64,000 nt of DNA from Bog-473 sp963755375 (GTDB lineage Bacteria > Actinomycetota > Acidimicrobiia > Acidimicrobiales > RAAP-2). Within the stretch, counting starts at the first letter, position 1. Each line of letters opens with the position of its first letter. Shown here one piece after another: positions 25,639 through 34,545 of the stretch. Under the pieces are notes generated by a model, which saw only the letters and a list, made by a program, of their open reading frames with translations, was not told the DNA's origin and ran no database searches. Both the position numbers and the translations under genes were made by a program. The stretch is from assembly GCA_963755375.1 (NCBI GenBank), contig CAVWKG010000016.1, forward strand, positions 1,426,001 through 1,490,000, written 5' to 3'.

Positions 25639-28600
25639 GTGGGACATGGCGATGCCGGACTTGGGGGCCCAGGACGCCGGTCCCATCGGCGGTCTGCGGG
25701 GAAGCTCGGCGTCGTCGTCGCCGGGCTGCTGGTCGTCGCGGGGAGCACGACCGTCTTCGACGCCTCCTCCCTGGTGCTGGGCAGTCCGCCCCCGACGGAG
25801 ACCCTGAGCTGCAACGACAACTGGACCGGCGGCGGCTCAGCCGAGTGGGGCTCAGCTGACAACTGGAGCGCAGGCGTACCGAACAGCGCGAGCGTCGACG
25901 TCTGCATCCCGGCCGGCGCGAACGTCGTGCTGCCCGACGCGTCGTTCTCCATCGGCGAGCTCACCGTGTCGGCCGGCAGCAGCCTCGCCATCGGCACGGG
26001 CGCGACCGGCACGACCACTGCCAGCTTGAGTGTGTCGTCCGGCTTCCAGAACGACGGAGCACTGACGGTGGGCCCGGCCGCCACGTCGGGCACGTCCGGT
26101 CAGCCCGGGCTCATCCTCGACGGGCCGATCACCAACACGGGCACCCTCACCGTGGACGGGATCGTGGCCATCGGCAGCACCGGCTCCCCCGCCGTATCCA
26201 ATGCAGCGCTCTCGAATGACGGCACCGTCGAGGTCGCTCCCGGCGGCCAGATCACGATGGGTGGGTCGTCGACGATCACCAACGAACCGGACGGGCTCCT
26301 GGCCTTCGGCATCGACGGGCCATCGAGCTCGGTCGCGGACTACGGGCGCATCACCAACGGCACGCTCTCGCTTGCCGGGAGCGCAGATCCCGTGTTTGAA
26401 AACGGGTTCACGCCGTCACCGAACACCGAGTATTTCGTCGATACCGGCACATCCAATGGGACCTTCACGTCCATCTTGCAGGGCGCCACGGCCGACTACA
26501 CGCACCCCGATGAGGTCGGACTGACCGGCGGGGCTGCCCCTCTCGTCACCTCGACGAACCTCACAAGTTCGGTCGCGGCTGGCTCGGACTACGGGCAGAA
26601 TGTCCAGTTCAAGGCCAGCGTGCGACCGACCTCGGGCTCCAACCCGACGGGTTCGGTCTCCTTCACCGCGGGTGGTCTCCTCCTCGGGAGCTCCCCGTTG
26701 ACGACCAGCGCGGCGGGTGTCACCAGTGCCGTATTGGACGTCTCGAGCCTGGAGGTGGGATCGGAATCGATCACCGCGAACTACGGCGGTGACGTCGTCT
26801 TTGGTGCCAGCACGTCGCCGGTCCTGACCCAGGTCGTCACTCCGGATCCGACGACGGTCACCATCACTGCCTCGCCGGTCACCCCCCAAGAGGGCCAACC
26901 GGTCACTGACACGGCCACCGTCTCGTCCGCCACCCCGGGCACCGCGACGCCAACCGGCACCGTCTCGTTCACCGACGATGGGAGCCCGGTCACCGGCTGC
27001 CAGTCCCTGCCATTGCCGACGGTCACCCCACGACAGGTCAGCTGCACCGAGACATACGCATCGAGCGCGACCCACTCCATCGTCGCCAGCTACAGCGGCG
27101 ATGAGGACAACGCCGGCAGCAGCGCCTCATTGCTCCAGGCGCTCGCTCAGATCCCAACACAGACGACCGTCGCCGCATCGTCGCCCACGTCGACCTTCGG
27201 CCAGAGCGTGACGCTGACGGCCATGGTGACCTCGACGCTGAGCGCACCAAACAGCCCGAGTGGCTCGGTCACCTTCTACGACGACGACACGACGCCGATC
27301 GCCACGGTTGGCGTGTCCACGGCTGACGGCACGGCCTCAGCGCAGCTGGACGTCTCCAGCCTCATGGGGGGACTGCACTCCATCACCGCGACCTATAACG
27401 GAGACCCGAACTTCGGCTCGAGCTCGTCCAGCCAACCAGTCATGCTCAACGTGGCCGAGGCGGCGGCGACGGTGATGCTGGCCAGTTCGAGCGATGAGTC
27501 AGTCGTCGGCCAAGCCGTCGTCTTCACCGTGACGATCAGCTCCTCGGCCTCGGGCGAGACCGGTACCGTCCAGTTCGCCGACAACGGGGTGTCGATCGGG
27601 AGCGGCACCGTCTCGGGCGGGCAGGCCACGTTCGAGACCGATGCACTCGCCCTGGGCCCCCACCCGATTACGGCCGTCTATGAGGGGGACGACGACTTCG
27701 TCGGCAGCTCATCGACGAACACGATCACCCAGACCGTCAACCCGGCCTCGACGTCAGCGGACGTCACGAGCAGCCAGGACCCTGGCGTGGTCGGCCAGAC
27801 CGTTGCCTACACCGCGACCGTGGTCGTCGGCGCTCCCGGGTCCGGCACGCCGACGGGCACCGTTTCGTTCAACGACGGTGGGAGCCCCGTCCCGACGTGC
27901 CAGAGCCTCGCGCTCCCGCCGACCCCACCGCTGGCGGTGACGTGCTCCCAGGCGTACGGCACCAACGCCGGTCACAGCATCACGGCCACCTACAGCGGAG
28001 ACGCGAACTTCACGACCTCGGCGGGAACCTTGACGGAGAGCGTGGTTCCAGTGTCCACGACGACGACCCTCCTACCGTCACCAGCCGCGTCGACGTCAGG
28101 TCAGAGTGTCACGCTCAGCGCGACCGTGACCCCGACGTCGGGTGCGGCGGACGCCGAAGGATCAGTCACGTTCACGGCCGATGGGACCGCGCTCGGGACC
28201 TCGACGTTGTCGACCACGGACGGTGTCACGTCGGCCAGCATGCTCGTCACGACGCTGCCCGTCGGTTCCGACTCCGTGACAGCCTCGTACGGTGGCGGCG
28301 CTGGCTTCCTGGCGAGCTCGTCCGACAATGCCACGGCCGTGACGGTGACCAGGGCGTCGACCACCCTCGGGATCTTCGACTCTGCCAACCCCTCGACCGC
28401 CGGTCAGCCGTTGGCCCTCACCGCGACCGTCTTCCCGACCACGGGTTCCGGGGAGACCGGCGCGGTGACGTTCTTCGACAACGGGAACCGGATCGGCACG
28501 GACCTGATCTCGAACGGGCAGGCCACGCTGACGTGCACCCTGCCGGCGGGCGACGAGGCCATCACCGCCAGCTATGCCGGGGACGGCGATTTCATCGGCA

Positions 28601-28644
28601 GCACGACCCCGGCCCCGCTCAGTCAGTTGGTCGGCCCGACCTGA
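25639..28644 (+). CDS. Secreted protein with seven Ig-like repeats
   Basis: A 1001-residue exported protein. A basic N-terminus and hydrophobic LGVVVAGLLVVAGSTTV form a signal peptide; residues ~55-290 are a beta-rich region rich in Gly/Ser/Thr (DNWTGGGSAEWGSADNWSAG suggests an autotransporter-like or pectin-lyase-like stalk). From ~295 to the end come seven ~100-residue Ig-like domains (Big_3_5 type), each with GQxVTLTATV, PTGTVSFxDxG, SITAxYSGDxNFxxS signatures. Two copies have an insert with a Cys pair (CQSL...VSC). No membrane anchor or LPxTG signal is present. Probably a surface or matrix adhesin-like protein. GTG 25639 follows GCAGGGAG. Confidence 0.8.
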   Translation: MGHGDAGLGGPGRRSHRRSAGKLGVVVAGLLVVAGSTTVFDASSLVLGSPPPTETLSCNDNWTGGGSAEWGSADNWSAGVPNSASVDVCIPAGANVVLPDASFSIGELTVSAGSSLAIGTGATGTTTASLSVSSGFQNDGALTVGPAATSGTSGQPGLILDGPITNTGTLTVDGIVAIGSTGSPAVSNAALSNDGTVEVAPGGQITMGGSSTITNEPDGLLAFGIDGPSSSVADYGRITNGTLSLAGSADPVFENGFTPSPNTEYFVDTGTSNGTFTSILQGATADYTHPDEVGLTGGAAPLVTSTNLTSSVAAGSDYGQNVQFKASVRPTSGSNPTGSVSFTAGGLLLGSSPLTTSAAGVTSAVLDVSSLEVGSESITANYGGDVVFGASTSPVLTQVVTPDPTTVTITASPVTPQEGQPVTDTATVSSATPGTATPTGTVSFTDDGSPVTGCQSLPLPTVTPRQVSCTETYASSATHSIVASYSGDEDNAGSSASLLQALAQIPTQTTVAASSPTSTFGQSVTLTAMVTSTLSAPNSPSGSVTFYDDDTTPIATVGVSTADGTASAQLDVSSLMGGLHSITATYNGDPNFGSSSSSQPVMLNVAEAAATVMLASSSDESVVGQAVVFTVTISSSASGETGTVQFADNGVSIGSGTVSGGQATFETDALALGPHPITAVYEGDDDFVGSSSTNTITQTVNPASTSADVTSSQDPGVVGQTVAYTATVVVGAPGSGTPTGTVSFNDGGSPVPTCQSLALPPTPPLAVTCSQAYGTNAGHSITATYSGDANFTTSAGTLTESVVPVSTTTTLLPSPAASTSGQSVTLSATVTPTSGAADAEGSVTFTADGTALGTSTLSTTDGVTSASMLVTTLPVGSDSVTASYGGGAGFLASSSDNATAVTVTRASTTLGIFDSANPSTAGQPLALTATVFPTTGSGETGAVTFFDNGNRIGTDLISNGQATLTCTLPAGDEAITASYAGDGDFIGSTTPAPLSQLVGPT

Positions 28645-28731
28645 GGCAGTTGCCTCTCCGCCCGCCTGAGCTGGACTCACGCTGTTCTCCCAGTTGGAAA
28701 GAGCCGAGCCGCCCGATCACGAGAAATAAAG

Positions 28732-28745
28732 CAAGGAAAACCTTG
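28732..28745. other. Small inverted repeat CAAGG-AAAA-CCTTG
   Basis: Five-base arms around four A, followed by TTATATTG. It lies 88 bases after the Ig-repeat gene and 49 before the SDR gene, in a locally AT-rich patch. It could be a weak terminator for the former or part of the promoter/operator of the SDR unit; neither is established. Confidence 0.3.
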
Positions 28746-28793
28746 TTATATTGATCGGTAGAGCGGAGGCGCCGCTCGGAAGGGTGGGGAGCC

Positions 28794-29510
28794 ATGAGCG
28801 TGGCGATCCTGACAGGAGCATCCCGGGGACTCGGCGAGGCGCTGGCGACGGGGCTGGCCCGAACCGGTTGGTCGCTCGTGGTCGACGGACGTGACCAGAC
28901 CACCCTGGACGCCGCGGCGGACCGCATCCGCGCCCAGGCGACAGATGGCGCACGTGTCGTCATCGTCGTCGGCGACATCACCGATGCCGAACACCGCCAC
29001 GACCTGACAGCCGCCGCCAACGAGTTGGGTGGGCTCGACCTCGTCGTGAACAACGCCGGGACGCTGGGCACGTCGCCGCTCCCCTCTTTGGCCGACTACC
29101 CCCTGGGTGATCTGCGCGTCGCGTTCGAGGTCAACGTCGTGGCCCCAGTGGGACTCATACAGGACGCACTGCCTCTCCTCCTCGGCGCACCTCATCCACG
29201 CGTGCTCAACGTCACGTCGGACGCCGCCGTGGAGGCCTACGAGGGCTGGGGTGGCTACGGCGCCGGCAAAGCGGCGCTCGAGCATCTCGGTGCGGTACTC
29301 GCAGTCGAGTTCCCGGCCCTGACCGTCTGGTCGGTCGATCCCGGTGATCTGCGCACGGCGATGCACCAGGCCGCGTTTCCCGACGAGGACATCTCGGATC
29401 GGCCCGAGCCGAGCACGGTGGTGCCCCGGTTCCTCGAACTCATCGGCAGCGATCGCCCGAGCGGCCGCTTCCGTGCCACTGACCTGCTCTCGACGGGGGC
29501 GGTGGCGTGA
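28794..29510 (+). CDS. SDR-family oxidoreductase
   Basis: A 238-residue short-chain dehydrogenase/reductase. The cofactor motif TGASRGLGEAL (7-17), the NNAGTLGT structural motif, the catalytic Ser in NVTSDAAV and the YGAGK catalytic pair are all present. An Arg in VVDGRDQ after the second strand suggests NADPH preference. It would reduce or oxidise an alcohol/ketone of unknown identity. ATG 28794 follows GGTGGGGAG. Its stop overlaps the GTG of the QueA-like gene (GTGA), and that gene overlaps the SufR-like regulator in the same way, so the three are translationally coupled. Confidence 0.88.
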   Translation: MSVAILTGASRGLGEALATGLARTGWSLVVDGRDQTTLDAAADRIRAQATDGARVVIVVGDITDAEHRHDLTAAANELGGLDLVVNNAGTLGTSPLPSLADYPLGDLRVAFEVNVVAPVGLIQDALPLLLGAPHPRVLNVTSDAAVEAYEGWGGYGAGKAALEHLGAVLAVEFPALTVWSVDPGDLRTAMHQAAFPDEDISDRPEPSTVVPRFLELIGSDRPSGRFRATDLLSTGAVA

Positions 29511-30604
29511 GCGCTCTGGCGGCGGCGCCGGGCCTGGAACTCCCGGCGACGGCCCGCCTGCCTGAACTGCACCCGCTGTCGTTCTCTCTGCCCCCCGAGC
29601 TCGAGGCCCCCTCGCCGCCCGAGTACCGCGGCATGACCCGCGACGCCGTACGCATGCTCGTGGCGACCAGGTCCGACGGCGCGCTGGTGCATACCAACTT
29701 CTCCGAGCTCCCCCGCTTCCTCGACGAAGGCGATCTGGTGGTGATCAACACGTCGGGCACGCTCGCCGCCGAGCTCGACGGCACGGCGCCCGACGGCTCA
29801 GTCGTCCAGGTCCACCTCTCGACCAAGTTGCCCGCCGGGCTGTGGACCGTGGAGGTCCGCCGCGACGGGCAGGCCCACCTCGACGCCGATCCCGGTGACA
29901 CGATCGAGCTACCCAGCGGGGGCCGCGTGGCGCTGTTGTCCCCGTACTCCCCCGGCCCAGGCGGCCTCGGTGTGCGGCTGTGGGTCTCCACCCTCGAGAC
30001 ACCCGAGCGCCTGCACAGCTTCCTGGCCCGCTACGGCCGCCCGATTCGCTACGGCTACGTCCAGGGCAGCTACCCGATCGGGGCCTACCAGAACGTCTAC
30101 GCCACCGAGCCGGGTTCGGCCGAGATGCCCAGCGCGGGGCGCCCCTTCACCCCCGAGGTGCTCACCCGCCTCGTGTCCAAAGGGGTCGGTGTGGCGCCGC
30201 TCCTGTTGCACACGGGGGTCGCCTCGCTGGAGGCCAGCGAGCCGCCCTACGCCGAGTACTTCCGTGTGTCGCTGCCCACCGCGCACCGCATCAACGACAC
30301 CCGGCGCTCCGGCGGCCGCGTCATCGCCGTAGGCACGACGGTGGTGCGCGCGCTCGAGTCCGTCGTCGACGATCATGGCCATGTGCACCCGAGTGAAGGC
30401 TGGACCGAGACGGTGGTGTCGCCCGAGCGCCCCGTGCGGTCGATCGACGGGTTCCTGACCGGCTGGCACGAGCCGGAGGCCTCACACCTCGCCATGCTCG
30501 AGGCGATCGCAGGCCGGCCGCTCCTCGAGGCGTCCTACGCCGCCGCGCTGGAAGAGGGATACCTGTGGCACGAGTTCGGCGACGTCCACCTGATCCTGCC
30601 GTGA
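29507..30604 (+). CDS. QueA-like S-adenosylmethionine:tRNA ribosyltransferase-isomerase family
   Basis: A 365-residue member of the QueA fold. N-terminal FSLPPELEAPSPPEYRGMTR and DGDLVVINTSGTLAAEL-type residues match the QueA opening; GVGVAPLLLHTGVASLEA, RVIAVGTTVVRALES, FLTGWHEPEASHLAML and ALEEGYLWHEFGDVHLIL correspond to conserved C-terminal blocks (QueA: VGTTxxRxLES, NFHLPxSTLLMLVSA, YRFFSFGDAMLI). The last blocks deviate clearly (WHEPEASH for the usual LPxST), so true epoxyqueuosine formation is doubtful. No tgt or other queuosine genes lie in the window. GTG 29507 overlaps the SDR stop. Confidence 0.75.
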   Translation: MSALAAAPGLELPATARLPELHPLSFSLPPELEAPSPPEYRGMTRDAVRMLVATRSDGALVHTNFSELPRFLDEGDLVVINTSGTLAAELDGTAPDGSVVQVHLSTKLPAGLWTVEVRRDGQAHLDADPGDTIELPSGGRVALLSPYSPGPGGLGVRLWVSTLETPERLHSFLARYGRPIRYGYVQGSYPIGAYQNVYATEPGSAEMPSAGRPFTPEVLTRLVSKGVGVAPLLLHTGVASLEASEPPYAEYFRVSLPTAHRINDTRRSGGRVIAVGTTVVRALESVVDDHGHVHPSEGWTETVVSPERPVRSIDGFLTGWHEPEASHLAMLEAIAGRPLLEASYAAALEEGYLWHEFGDVHLILP

Positions 30605-31323
30605 ACGCCGAGTCTGCCCTGCAGACGGAGTCTGCCGCCGGCACGGGGACTGCCGAGCCCGAGTCGCCCCTCCAACAACTGCCGACGACGCGGCGGGCCA
30701 TCCTTAACCTGTTGAAGCGCCAGGGCCCCCTGGACGCCTCGGCCGTCGCCGGTGCGCTCGCCCTCACCCCCGCCGCCATTCGGCTGCAGCTGAGCCACCT
30801 GGAAGACGACGGGCTCCTGACCCATCACGACGAGGTTGCCGAAGGGGCGCGGCGGGGCCGTCCCCGTCACGTGTACGAGCTGACCTCGGCGGCCGAGGCG
30901 CTCTACCCGAAGCGCTACGGCGACCTGACGACCGAGCTCCTCGGCTACCTCGGTGGCCCGGGCGCGACCCAGGTCGACGAGCTCTTCGAGCAACGGCGCC
31001 AACGGCGCGTGGCCGGCGCGCTCCCGAAGACTGCGCACCTCCCCTTCGACGAGCAGGTGGCCGCGCTGACCGCCATCCTCGACGAGGACGGCTACCTGGC
31101 CGAGGCGGAGCGGCTCCCCGACGGCAGCTGGAGGATCACCGAGCACAACTGCGCCATCCTCACGGTCGCCCACGGATTCTCGCAGGCGTGCACGAGCGAA
31201 CTCGCCTTCATCCGCGAGGCGCTCCCGGGAGCGTCGGTGCGGCGGGTGGCGCATCTCATGGACGGGGCGCACGTGTGCGCCTACGTCGTCAGCCCGCCGA
31301 CGTCGTCGAGTCTGCCGACCTGA
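30601..31323 (+). CDS. SufR-like winged-helix regulator with Cys cluster
   Basis: A 240-residue regulator. Residues ~28-95 form a DeoR/ArsR-type winged HTH (RRAILNLLKRQGPLDASAVA, ALTPAAIRLQLSHLEDDGLL, then GRPRHVYELT). The C-terminal domain carries C184-X12-C197-X13-A211-X14-C226, exactly the SufR CX12CX13CX14C spacing with the third Cys replaced by Ala. SufR proteins sense Fe-S status and control suf operons. Three Cys remain, so cluster binding is possible but unproven. GTG 30601 overlaps the stop of the QueA-like gene. No suf genes are nearby; it may regulate its own operon. Confidence 0.75.
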   Translation: MNAESALQTESAAGTGTAEPESPLQQLPTTRRAILNLLKRQGPLDASAVAGALALTPAAIRLQLSHLEDDGLLTHHDEVAEGARRGRPRHVYELTSAAEALYPKRYGDLTTELLGYLGGPGATQVDELFEQRRQRRVAGALPKTAHLPFDEQVAALTAILDEDGYLAEAERLPDGSWRITEHNCAILTVAHGFSQACTSELAFIREALPGASVRRVAHLMDGAHVCAYVVSPPTSSSLPT

Positions 31324-31549
31324 TCTCAAGGACGGAGACGCCGTCCACTTCGTGGATCTCGTTCTGCAACAGCTCGACGAGATGGTGGCCGCCGATCTCA
31401 ACGACGAACTCGTCCACGGCCTGGCCGTCGTCGCGTTCCAAGATGTTGATCGCCACGATGTCGCCGCCGACGGCCCCGATCCTGCTGGCCACGAGGCCGA
31501 GCGCACCTGGGCGGTCCGGCAGCGCGATCCGGACCACGTAGCCAGCCAT
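31289..31549 (-). CDS. ACT-domain protein
   Basis: An 86-residue single ACT domain: VVRIALPDRPGALGLVASRI is the ligand-binding loop signature, followed by GAVGGDIVAINILERDDGQA and a helix/strand pair. Free-standing ACT proteins usually sense amino acids or act as regulatory subunits. ATG 31549 is used; GTG 31555 is an in-frame alternative six bases upstream. The 3' end overlaps the SufR-like gene by 35 bp in a convergent arrangement, so transcripts could interfere. Partner enzyme unknown. Confidence 0.82.
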   Translation of the reverse strand: MAGYVVRIALPDRPGALGLVASRIGAVGGDIVAINILERDDGQAVDEFVVEIGGHHLVELLQNEIHEVDGVSVLEIRSADSTTSAG

Positions 31550-31648
31550 GGGCACAACGTTAGGCGGTCAATGTGAACTGCTTGTTTCAAACTGCTTACG
31601 ATCGCCCGTGCTGGGCCATCGCTCAGGCACGATCGCCGTGCGACGTGC

Positions 31649-32329
31649 TCAGGCTGAGGCCACGCTCGCCCGGGTCGGGACGTACTCGTCGACGTACGCA
31701 CGCTCGGAGAGGCGGGCGATCTCGTGCATGAGCCGATCGGTGAAGGACCGACACTCGGTGTGGTCGTGGTTCTCCAACGGGTCGTCGGGGTTCTCCGGCG
31801 GGTCCATCAGCAGGGGCTTGCCGAAGCGGATGATGACGGTCTTGAAGGGCCGCATGAAGTTGGAGTTCACCGGCTGCACGTCGACCGTCCCGATCACGCC
31901 CACCGGAATGATGGGCACGCCGCACTCACGCGACAGCCTCGTGACTCCCGTCCGTCCCTTGTGCACGTACGGGTCAAGGGTGCGCGTGCCCTCCGGGTAC
32001 AGCCCGAGGATGTGCCCCTGACCGAGGACGTCGTTGCGCGCCGTCTCGAGTGCCCGCTCGGAGGCACTGCCCCCGGTGCGGCGGATCGGGATCTGCCCGG
32101 CGGCCCGGAAGAACCAGGCCGTCTTCCACGAGTCGAAGTACTCCGCCTTGGCCAGGAACGTGACCTTGCGCCGGACCACGAGGGGGATGAAGAAGGAATC
32201 GCAGAAGGACTGATGGTTGGCCGCCAGCACCGCCGGTCCGTGCATGGGGATGTTCTCCCGACCTTCGACCCTCACGCGGAAGAGCACGTAGAAGACCGGG
32301 GTCAGGATCGCCTTGAGCACCCAGTACAT
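31649..32329 (-). CDS. 1-acylglycerol-3-phosphate acyltransferase (PlsC family)
   Basis: About 226 residues with the PlsC acyltransferase motifs: NHQSFCDSFF (NHxxxxD, block I), GQIPIRRTGG (block II), LYPEGTRT (block III, EGTR) and VPIIPVGVIG (block IV). An N-terminal hydrophobic helix (VLKAILTPVFYVLFRV) docks it to the membrane. It transfers an acyl chain to a lysophosphatidic acid or a related acceptor during phospholipid synthesis. ATG 32329 is preferred; a GTG one codon upstream and an ATG at 32374 are in frame. It is divergent from the SMP-30 gene with a ~97-bp shared promoter region. Confidence 0.9.
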   Translation of the reverse strand: MYWVLKAILTPVFYVLFRVRVEGRENIPMHGPAVLAANHQSFCDSFFIPLVVRRKVTFLAKAEYFDSWKTAWFFRAAGQIPIRRTGGSASERALETARNDVLGQGHILGLYPEGTRTLDPYVHKGRTGVTRLSRECGVPIIPVGVIGTVDVQPVNSNFMRPFKTVIIRFGKPLLMDPPENPDDPLENHDHTECRSFTDRLMHEIARLSERAYVDEYVPTRASVASA

Positions 32330-32426
32330 CACAGGCCAAAGGTACTCCCGACGGGCGCTGCCCGCACCGGGCACCGGCTGTGCTGAACTGCGGTGCCGGA
32401 TTCAGCCGGCAGTGGAGGTGCGCATC

Positions 32427-33305
32427 GTGACGAGTGAGACCCTGACTGCCGAGCCGTTCGTCTCCGGCCTCTTCTTCGGCGAGTGCCCACGCTGGCACGA
32501 CGGCCGCCTCTGGTACTCGGACTTCTTCGACAACGCCATCTTCTCGGTGTCGCCCGACGGCGAGCGCCGGGTCGAGGTGGACTTCGACGGTGAGCCGGCG
32601 GGCTTGGGCTGGCTCCCCGACGGCCGCCTGCTCTTCAACTCGCGCCTCGACCGCGTCGTGATGCGTCGCGAAGAGGACGGGATGCTGGTGGAACACGGCG
32701 ACCTCAAGCCGTGGGCGACGTGGCACGCCAACGACATGGTGGTGGCGTCCAACGGCCAGGCCTACTCGGGCAACTTCGGTTTCGACCTCGACGGCTTGTA
32801 CGACGGGTCTGTCGAGTCGAGCGCCATCGCCACCGCATCGCTCGTGCGCGTCGATCCCGACGGCACCAGCCACGAGGCGGCCGACGACCTCCAGTTCCCG
32901 AACGGCGCGGTCATCACCGAGGACGGTGGCACGCTCATCATCGCCGAGAGCTTCGGCGGCCGGCTGACCGCGTTCGACCGGGCCACCGACGGCACGCTCA
33001 CCAACCGACGCGTGTGGGCCGCGTTGGAGCGCATCGCCCCCGACGGCATCTGCCTCTGTGCCGACGGCTCCGTCTGGGTGGCCAACGCGTTGGCGCCGGA
33101 GTGCGTCCGCGTTGCCGAGGGCGGGGAGGTCCACGAGCGCGTGACCACGTCCATGAACTGCTACGCCTGCATGCTGGGCGACGACGACCGGCGCACGCTC
33201 TACATGGTCACCGCCGTCGACAGCAATGCCGCCACGGCGCGGACGACCCGCAACGGCGCGCTCGAGAAGGTGCGCACGACGGTGCCCGGCGCCGGCCTGC
33301 CCTGA
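32427..33305 (+). CDS. SMP-30/gluconolactonase-family hydrolase
   Basis: A 292-residue six-bladed beta-propeller of the SMP-30/gluconolaconase/LRE family, metal-dependent lactonases. Metal ligands seen: Glu of FFGECPRWHDGRLWYSD, Asn of VASNGQAYSGNFGFD, and Asp of IAPDGICLCADGSVWVAN. Substrate (sugar lactone, other lactone or phosphotriester) is not readable. GTG 32427 is chosen because GGAGGT at 32414-32419 has seven-base spacing; the longer open frame from 32313 would run into the opposing gene. It converges on the aminotransferase with a 22-bp gap. Confidence 0.87.
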   Translation: MTSETLTAEPFVSGLFFGECPRWHDGRLWYSDFFDNAIFSVSPDGERRVEVDFDGEPAGLGWLPDGRLLFNSRLDRVVMRREEDGMLVEHGDLKPWATWHANDMVVASNGQAYSGNFGFDLDGLYDGSVESSAIATASLVRVDPDGTSHEAADDLQFPNGAVITEDGGTLIIAESFGGRLTAFDRATDGTLTNRRVWAALERIAPDGICLCADGSVWVANALAPECVRVAEGGEVHERVTTSMNCYACMLGDDDRRTLYMVTAVDSNAATARTTRNGALEKVRTTVPGAGLP

Positions 33306-33327
33306 GCCGAGCGCCCCGCTCCACCAG

Positions 33328-34536
33328 CTACCCCAGTTTGGTCAGCGCCGCCCGCAGGTGGCGCACGGCCTGTCCGATGCGCTGCTCGTTCTCGATGAGC
33401 GCGAAGCGGACGTGGCCGTCGCCGCCGGGCCCGAACCCGACGCCGGGCGAGGTGGCGACGCCCGCCTCGCTCACCAGGTATTTCGAGAATTCCAGCGAGC
33501 CCATCTCGCGGTAGGGCTCGGGGATCGGCGCCCACACGAACATCGTCCCCTTGGGGGGCGCCAGGCGCCACCCGATGCGATTGAGCCCGTCACAGAGCGT
33601 GTCGCGCCGCGCCCGGTAGATGGCGTTGATCTCCCTGGGGTAATCCGGCGCCTCGTTCATGGCCACGATGGCGGCGATCTGAATGGGTTGGAAGGTCCCG
33701 TAGTCGAGATACGTCTTGAGCTTGGTCAGCGCCTGCACGATCTCCTGGTTGCCGACGACGAACCCGACGCGCCACCCGGCCATGGAGAACGACTTGGTCA
33801 TGGTGTAGATCTCCACCGCCACGTCGGTGGCGCCGGGCACCTGGAGGATGGAGGGCGGGTCGTAGCCGTCGAACCCGAGGTCCGCGTAGGCGAAGTCGTG
33901 CACCAGGACGACCTCGTGCTCGCGCGCGAAGGCCACCAGACGCTCCATGAAGGACAGGTCGACACAGGCGGTGGTCGGGTTGTGCGGGAACGAGAGCACG
34001 ATGACGCGCGGCTTGGGCCAGGACTCCTCCCAGGCGTGCATGAGCCCTTCGAAGAACGCCTCGCCCGGATCGGGCGCGTCGTCCGACTCCACGTCCGGCC
34101 CCTGCAGCGGGACCTGGCGCACGTCCGCCCCGGCGAACAGCGGGCCCCAGATGTGGATCGGGTAGGACGGCGACGGGACCAGTGCGGTGTCCCCGGGGCC
34201 GACCAGCACCCACATCAGGTGCGAGAAGCCCTCCTTGGCCCCGATGGTGGTGACCACCTGGGTCTCGGGATCGAGCTCGACGGCGAACTTGCGCTGGTAG
34301 AGATCCGTGATGGCGCTGCGCAGCTTCGGGATGCCGCGGGAGGCGGAGTAGCGGTGGTTGCGTGGGTTCTGGGCGGCCTCGGCCAGCTTGCTCACCGCCA
34401 CATCGGGCGAGGGCAGGTCGGGATTTCCGAAGCCGAGGTCGATGACGTCGCGTCCGCTTCGCCGCGCCGCCGCCTTGAGGTCGTTGATGGTGGCGAAGAC
34501 GTACGGCGGCAACCCGTTGATGCGCCGGAACTCCAT
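33328..34536 (-). CDS. Class I/II PLP-dependent aminotransferase (AlaC-like)
   Basis: A 402-residue fold-type I aminotransferase. The Schiff-base Lys is in TMTKSFSMAGWRVGF; NPTT (SFPHNPTTACVD), HDFAYADLGF and the final RFALIENEQRI Arg (substrate carboxylate) are the expected active-site residues. The N-terminus RINGLPPYVFATINDLKAAA and SRGIPKLRSAI resemble AlaC-type glutamate:pyruvate and LL-diaminopimelate-like aminotransferases; alanine synthesis is the best guess. ATG 34536. It is the last gene of a leftward string beginning near 38.3 kb or further upstream, 9 bases after the LLM gene. Confidence 0.9.
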   Translation of the reverse strand: MEFRRINGLPPYVFATINDLKAAARRSGRDVIDLGFGNPDLPSPDVAVSKLAEAAQNPRNHRYSASRGIPKLRSAITDLYQRKFAVELDPETQVVTTIGAKEGFSHLMWVLVGPGDTALVPSPSYPIHIWGPLFAGADVRQVPLQGPDVESDDAPDPGEAFFEGLMHAWEESWPKPRVIVLSFPHNPTTACVDLSFMERLVAFAREHEVVLVHDFAYADLGFDGYDPPSILQVPGATDVAVEIYTMTKSFSMAGWRVGFVVGNQEIVQALTKLKTYLDYGTFQPIQIAAIVAMNEAPDYPREINAIYRARRDTLCDGLNRIGWRLAPPKGTMFVWAPIPEPYREMGSLEFSKYLVSEAGVATSPGVGFGPGGDGHVRFALIENEQRIGQAVRHLRAALTKLG

Positions 34537-34545
34537 CGTGGAAGT

